From the NCBI GenBank assembly GCA_023433705.1, contig JAEYUC010000048.1:1-64000 (forward strand): DNA of 64,000 nt, read 5' to 3'. Source of the DNA: Pseudomonadota bacterium. GTDB taxonomy: Bacteria; Pseudomonadota; Gammaproteobacteria; Steroidobacterales; Steroidobacteraceae. Made by a program: the position numbers and the translations under genes. Position 1 is the first letter of the stretch. Each line of letters begins with the position of its first letter. The notes under the pieces were generated by a model. That model was not told the origin of the DNA. It did not search any database and worked only from the letters and a program-made list of their open reading frames with translations. Shown piece after piece: positions 59,984 through 64,000 of this stretch.

Positions 59984-60852
59984 GACCGGGCGTACCAACG
60001 GTACAGGACGTAGCCGATCACGATGGTCCAGCCGAGCACCATCCAGCCGATGAAGCCGTCGTAGTCGCTCATGAGGAAAGCGGCGGGGCCTGTCTCGTTG
60101 CGCACGGAGGTCTCGCGCACGACGGCGATGATCGCGACCCAGCTCGCATGCAGGCCCATGCAGGCGGCGATGTTCCCGGTGAGATGCCGCACGACGCCGA
60201 GGATGACGCCCACCGCGGTCAGGCACAGGAACGCGTCGAGAATGGCGAGCGGATCCGCGAAGCTGCGCAGCAATCCCGACAACATGACGAGCCCGGAGCC
60301 GGCGTCCACCTGTTCCGGCGGAATACGCGTCTTCGCGAAGAAATGCGATGCCGCATACACCAGCGACACGAGCGCGATGGCGCGCACCGCGCCCGATTCG
60401 CGCGCGATCGCCGTGTACATGATGCCGCGCATCGCGGTCTCCTCGAGCAGCGCGACCACGAGTCCCGTGCCGATCGCCATGAGGATCAGCGAAGTCCATC
60501 CACCCGCGTCGAGATCGATTGTCGGCTTCAGCGCGCGCATGTCGAGCGCGACCATGGTCAGCAGCACCGGCAGCATCAGCACGGCGCCGAGCACGAACGC
60601 CTTCACGAGCTCGCGCAGGAAATCGCGCGCGGGCAGTCCGTAGCCGAGGCTCACGCGATCCGCCACGTGCAGCCGCCGCGCGACGAACAGGAATCCCACG
60701 AAGAACGTCAGCATCGCGATACGGCTCGCGACGCGATGGAACTTGAATTCGAAGCCGAGCGACTGGGTGAGCTCCCAGGCGGGATAGGCGAGCGCCGCGA
60801 TGCCCGCGAGCGCGAGTGCGATCAGGCCGAGGAAGATCGCGAAGCTGCGCAC
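59956..60852 (-). CDS. CPBP (CAAX/Abi) intramembrane metalloprotease
   Basis: A 298-residue protein with about eight membrane segments. The ABI/CPBP motifs are EETAMRG (EExxxR), SHFFAK and LHASW. Members cleave membrane substrates or prenylated proteins, and the target here is unknown. The start is GTG at 60852. It ends in the repeat-encoded VPGEKRLS. Confidence 0.82.
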   Translation of the reverse strand: MRSFAIFLGLIALALAGIAALAYPAWELTQSLGFEFKFHRVASRIAMLTFFVGFLFVARRLHVADRVSLGYGLPARDFLRELVKAFVLGAVLMLPVLLTMVALDMRALKPTIDLDAGGWTSLILMAIGTGLVVALLEETAMRGIMYTAIARESGAVRAIALVSLVYAASHFFAKTRIPPEQVDAGSGLVMLSGLLRSFADPLAILDAFLCLTAVGVILGVVRHLTGNIAACMGLHASWVAIIAVVRETSVRNETGPAAFLMSDYDGFIGWMVLGWTIVIGYVLYRWYARSVPGEKRLS

Positions 60853-60876
60853 GACTCTCTGCGTCTGCCCGAAATA

Positions 60877-61800
60877 TCAGCGCGAGGCGCCCGCCGGCGC
60901 CTCGGGCAACTGATTGGCCTTGTAGCCCGCGCGCCTGAGCAGCGCGAGCAGGCCGTCGCGGCCGACGAAGTGCAACGTGCCGACGACGACGAGGTAGTCC
61001 TGGTCGTCATCGAGCAGATCGACGATCTTCGGCAGCCACTTGCGATTGCGCGCGCCGAGCAACTCGTCGTAAAGGCCCGGCGCCTGCGCGCGTTCTTTCT
61101 TGAACTCGCGCTCGAGGCCGCGCATGTCGCCCGCACGCCATGCCTCGACCAGGCGCGCGAGGTCGCGTTCGAGCGTGGGCATGTCGTCGACCGACTCGAT
61201 CAGGAAACGCGTCTGCTCTTCCATGCTGCGCGCATCGAAGATGCTCAACTGGTCGATCACGGTCTCGAGTCCCTCGATCGGCTTGCTGTCGGCGCGCGCG
61301 CGATCCACGAGCTGCATGTCGATGCCGAGCTGCGGATCGAACCCCGACTTCTGCAACGCGAACTGCGTGAGCACCATCGCGGCGGCCCACGGCTCGAGGC
61401 GCTGGATCACGATCTCGGGCACGTCGAGCGACAGCGCCGTCTGGTTGACGCGCGCGTAACTTTCCGCGCCGACGAGGTCGGCGAGCGACTGATCCTGCGG
61501 CAACGTGCCGCGCAGCGTCACGAATTGCATCGCCTCGAGCGGATCCATGTCGTCGAGGTCCACTTCCATGTAGACGACCTTCGCCGCGGCGTAGGCTCGT
61601 TCGAGCTGGGGAGAGAACTGGGCATGATCCTTCGGCAACGCGTGCACCGAGCCCGCGAGGTAGACGGTGTTGCGCTCGCCCTTGACGGACCACACCGCCG
61701 TTTCACCGCGCGCCAGCGCGACGCCGCAAGCCCACTGCAATAGCAGCAGGCCCGCGAGGCCGAGAGACAGGCCTCGCCGCGGCGCCTGGAAGGATTTCAT
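60877..61800 (-). CDS. TraB/GumN-family protein
   Basis: A 307-residue protein with a signal peptide (about 1-30). TVYLAGSVHALPKD and VVVGTLHFVGRDGL are the TraB/GumN motifs at the two ends. The family resembles EreA/Tiki metalloproteases, and its function in bacteria is largely unproven. The ATG overlaps the cpdA stop by 4 nt, so the two are coupled. Confidence 0.9.
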   Translation of the reverse strand: MKSFQAPRRGLSLGLAGLLLLQWACGVALARGETAVWSVKGERNTVYLAGSVHALPKDHAQFSPQLERAYAAAKVVYMEVDLDDMDPLEAMQFVTLRGTLPQDQSLADLVGAESYARVNQTALSLDVPEIVIQRLEPWAAAMVLTQFALQKSGFDPQLGIDMQLVDRARADSKPIEGLETVIDQLSIFDARSMEEQTRFLIESVDDMPTLERDLARLVEAWRAGDMRGLEREFKKERAQAPGLYDELLGARNRKWLPKIVDLLDDDQDYLVVVGTLHFVGRDGLLALLRRAGYKANQLPEAPAGASR

Positions 61801-62564
61801 GCCGCGGATTCTGCGGCAGTCAGGAAATGCACGCCAGTGTCGATCGCGCCGTTCGAATGCATCGTGAGCAATCGATAGGCGGGCGGCAGGGCGTCGATGA
61901 CGAATTGATCGGAACGCGGCTGGAACTGCGCGCAGGTCGAAGGCGTCGCGAGCAGGCGCACGCCGCGGCGCGCACCCTCGAATGCCTGGTGAACGTGACC
62001 CCAGACCACGGCCTTCACCTGCGGGTGACTGTCGATGACGGACCAGAACTCGTTGGCGTTGGCGAGGCCGACGTTGTCGAGCCAGCGGCTCTGCATCGCG
62101 ATCGGATGATGATGCAGGCAGACCATCGCGTGCCGTTGGCGCGCGCGGCCGAGATCCTCGTCGAGTTTCGTCAGCATCTCGCTCGAAATCCGGCCGCCGG
62201 CCTGGGCGGGCACGACGCTGTCGAGCAACACGATGCGCCACGCGCCGATGTCGACCGGGCCGTCCAGTTCGAACGGACGGTCGGCGAGCGCCGCGCGCAT
62301 CTGCGGGACGAAATCGTGGTTGCCGGGAATGCACAACACGGGCTTGCCGTAGCGCGCGAACAACCGGCGGAAATTGGCGTAACCCGTCGCGTCATCCTGC
62401 ACGAGATCGCCCGTGACGAGGATGGCATCGGCCACGGCCAGGTGACCGGAAGCGTCCGCGAGCGTGCGCTCGAGCGTCTCGAGCGTATTGACACCGCGCA
62501 GGGTCGCCGACGCATCGCCAAACAGGTGGGGATCGGTGAACTGGATGACTCGGATGGCGCTCAT
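61797..62564 (-). CDS. cpdA: 3',5'-cyclic AMP phosphodiesterase
   Basis: A 255-residue metallophosphatase with the full set of metal motifs: TDPHLF (Asp11, His13), GDLVQDD, GNHD, HHHP and GHVH. It hydrolyses cAMP. Upstream in-frame ATGs exist, but ATG at 62564 starts the conserved domain (MSAIRVIQFTD). Confidence 0.93.
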   Translation of the reverse strand: MSAIRVIQFTDPHLFGDASATLRGVNTLETLERTLADASGHLAVADAILVTGDLVQDDATGYANFRRLFARYGKPVLCIPGNHDFVPQMRAALADRPFELDGPVDIGAWRIVLLDSVVPAQAGGRISSEMLTKLDEDLGRARQRHAMVCLHHHPIAMQSRWLDNVGLANANEFWSVIDSHPQVKAVVWGHVHQAFEGARRGVRLLATPSTCAQFQPRSDQFVIDALPPAYRLLTMHSNGAIDTGVHFLTAAESAA

Positions 62565-62746
62565 TCGGCGGAACTCTACAAACATGCGGCGATGCGGCGG
62601 GTGATGCGCGTCACGGCATCCGACCCCACGCTGCATGGTGGTGAACCAGGTCGCAAACTACCTCGGAGAAAACGTGAAACGGCGTCGTCATAACGCGACT
62701 CTGGAAGGCGTCTTACAAAAAATCGGGATACACATTGGTAAATTGT

Positions 62747-62752
62747 TAAAGT
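62747..62752 (+). promoter_or_regulatory. -10-like box TAAAGT
   Basis: TAAAGT, in an AT-rich patch (AAATTGTTAAAGTG), lies 10 nt before the ATG at 62763, with no Shine-Dalgarno. Confidence 0.4.
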
Positions 62753-62762
62753 GTCGTCCGCC

Positions 62763-63473
62763 ATGAAGAGACCGGGCAAGAGCGATCCGAGCCGACCGCG
62801 CAAAGACGGCTACGACTACAAGCGCGACTTCTATCGCAGCGCGACTGTCGCGGAAGACTACGACTTTCACCGCTTCAGCTCGCCCGAACGCCAGAAGCGC
62901 AACGCCCGCAAGTGGGCCGCGATCCGCAAGGCGCTGTCGAAGACGACTGGCGTGCACACGATCCTGGACCTGCCGTGCGGCACGGGCCGCTTCACGGGCG
63001 CGATGGCGCGCGAGGGCTACGAAATCGTCGGCAGCGACATCTCCCTCGAGATGCTGCAGAAGGCGGCCACGATTCCGCAGCCGCAGACGGGAGAGGGCAA
63101 ACAACCTCCGATCCGCGGTTACGTGCAGGCCAACGCGGAAGCGCTTCCATTGCTCAACGATTCGCTCGACTGCGTCGTGAGCATCCGCTTCATGATGCAC
63201 GTGGATCCGGTCACGCGCGTGCGCATGTTGCGCGAGTTCGCGCGCGTCTCGCGCCGCTGGGTCATCGTCGACTATCGGCACAAGTACACGTTCCGTTACG
63301 TTTCTTCACACACCCTCGGGAAGTTAGGCATCGGTCGCACGCCGCTGTCCCGTGTGTCGACCGCCGAGCTCCACGAGGAGTTCCGGCAGGCCGGCCTCGC
63401 GATCCGCGAAATCATCCGGGTGTCCGCGCCGCTGCTGTCGGACAAGTGGATCGTGCTCTCCGAGCGCGCCTGA
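62763..63473 (+). CDS. Class I SAM-dependent methyltransferase
   Basis: A 236-residue protein. The SAM motif is ILDLPCGTGRFTGAMA near residue 66, with SDISLEML and a Methyltransf_11-like DCVVSIRFMMHV. The substrate is unknown. The divergent cpdA starts about 200 nt away. ATG at 62763 is preferred over GTG at 62751. Confidence 0.83.
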   Translation: MKRPGKSDPSRPRKDGYDYKRDFYRSATVAEDYDFHRFSSPERQKRNARKWAAIRKALSKTTGVHTILDLPCGTGRFTGAMAREGYEIVGSDISLEMLQKAATIPQPQTGEGKQPPIRGYVQANAEALPLLNDSLDCVVSIRFMMHVDPVTRVRMLREFARVSRRWVIVDYRHKYTFRYVSSHTLGKLGIGRTPLSRVSTAELHEEFRQAGLAIREIIRVSAPLLSDKWIVLSERA

Positions 63474-63627
63474 CGGAGCCTTCCGGACGCCCGCGGCGAC
63501 GCCGGCGGACGATGTCCACGAGACAATGAAGCCCTGCACCTGTGCCGGCATGGTGCGCTCCGGACAGGGCGCGGCCGGCAGGGGCGATTTTCGCCCTTTC
63601 CGGGTTGCCCCCACCCCCCACGTAGCG

Positions 63628-63633
63628 GACAAT
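63628..63633 (+). promoter_or_regulatory. -10-like box GACAAT before tkt
   Basis: GACAAT lies 12 nt before the tkt start at 63646, as in the other probable leaderless promoters here. Confidence 0.35.
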
Positions 63634-63645
63634 GCGCGCCCTTTT

Positions 63646-64000
63646 ATGGATACCACAAACCCCTCACTGAGCCGGCGAATGCTGGCCAATGCCATCCGTG
63701 CGCTATCGATGGATGCCGTCCAGGCCGCGAACTCGGGACATCCGGGGGCGCCTATGGGCATGGCCGATATTGCCGAGGTGCTCTGGCGCGACGTGCTCAA
63801 GCACAACCCCGGCAACCCGAGATGGTGGAACCGCGACCGGTTCGTCCTCTCGAACGGCCACGGCTCGATGCTGCTGTATTCCCTGCTGCATCTGTCCGGC
63901 TACCCGGTCGGCATCGACGAGCTGCGCAATTTCCGCCAGCTCGGCGCGCGCACCGCGGGCCATCCCGAGCGCGATCTCGACATGGGTATCGAGACCACGA
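63646..64000 (+). CDS. tkt: Transketolase, N-terminal part
   Basis: The window ends inside this gene. The visible 118 residues match transketolase: ANAIRALSMDAVQAANSGHPG, PMGMADIAEVLW and FVLSNGHGSMLLYSLLHL as consecutive thiamine-diphosphate-domain blocks. It transfers two-carbon units in the pentose phosphate and Calvin pathways. The start at 63646 follows the conserved region closely. Confidence 0.94.
   Translation, partial: MDTTNPSLSRRMLANAIRALSMDAVQAANSGHPGAPMGMADIAEVLWRDVLKHNPGNPRWWNRDRFVLSNGHGSMLLYSLLHLSGYPVGIDELRNFRQLGARTAGHPERDLDMGIETT

Noticed and set aside
1..64000. tRNA, rRNA, CRISPR, prophage and insertion sequence
   Set aside because: I saw no cloverleaf-type gene, regularly spaced repeats, integrase or transposase. 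The palindromes lack a transposase in the window.

Overview
The window looks like a chromosomal stretch from a very GC-rich Gram-negative bacterium, most likely a gammaproteobacterium near the Steroidobacteraceae/Xanthomonadales. The housekeeping genes glnE, kdkA-waaA, tolC, pcm, hppA, pfp, adk, rnd, mpl, cpdA and tkt are of gammaproteobacterial type. The taxon is inferred from gene content only. I saw no tRNA or rRNA genes, CRISPR array, phage genes or transposase.

Region 1 (about 66-7971) is a plant-polysaccharide locus. It holds a GH105 unsaturated-glucuronyl/rhamnogalacturonyl hydrolase, a DUF4861 protein overlapping it, a GH10 xylanase lipoprotein, a cupin-8 (JmjC-like) oxygenase-type protein, a sialate/xylan O-acetylesterase-like protein and a Tat-exported Gfo/Idh/MocA oxidoreductase.

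Region 2 (8173-26760) is an accessory island packed almost without gaps. Ten head-to-tail genes (8173-18924) run from a c-type cytochrome lipoprotein and an outer-membrane barrel carrying its own haem motif, through three methyltransferases, a radical SAM protein, a radical SAM/cobalamin-type protein and a glycosyltransferase, to an ABC exporter and an HprK-like kinase. Beyond them lie two divergent GT2 enzymes, an FkbM methyltransferase, a GT4 enzyme, a PF14907-type nucleotidyltransferase and two tandem radical SAM/cobalamin-type proteins. Kinase, nucleotidyltransferase and ABC exporter recall the tailoring set of paeninodin-type lasso peptide clusters, but no lasso cyclase, protease or precursor is visible. 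This is the best candidate for an undescribed biosynthetic system.

Region 3 (26891-33396) holds a LysE exporter, an HD-domain protein, an AlkC-like alkylation-repair protein, a second cupin-8 paralogue, a two-domain retropepsin-like protease, an Anbu-type proteasome homologue and a lipoprotein.

Region 4 (33459-50767) is core and envelope: glnE, a zf-CHCC protein, an M24 peptidase, DUF6165, a heptosyltransferase-like GT9, kdkA, waaA, tolC, a rhodanese, pcm, a GGDEF/EAL protein and small redox or accessory genes ending in msrB.

Region 5 (50915-64000) contains PPi and nucleotide metabolism (hppA, pfp, and adk with a histone-like tail), rnd, mpl, a LON-domain protein, a CPBP protease, a TraB/GumN protein, cpdA, a methyltransferase and the 5' end of tkt.

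Three families of palindromic repeats sit against stop codons in intergenic gaps. One inverted pair supplies the last eight codons and the stop of both flanking genes. Several genes have a -10-like hexamer only 7-12 nt before the start codon and no Shine-Dalgarno, suggesting leaderless transcripts.
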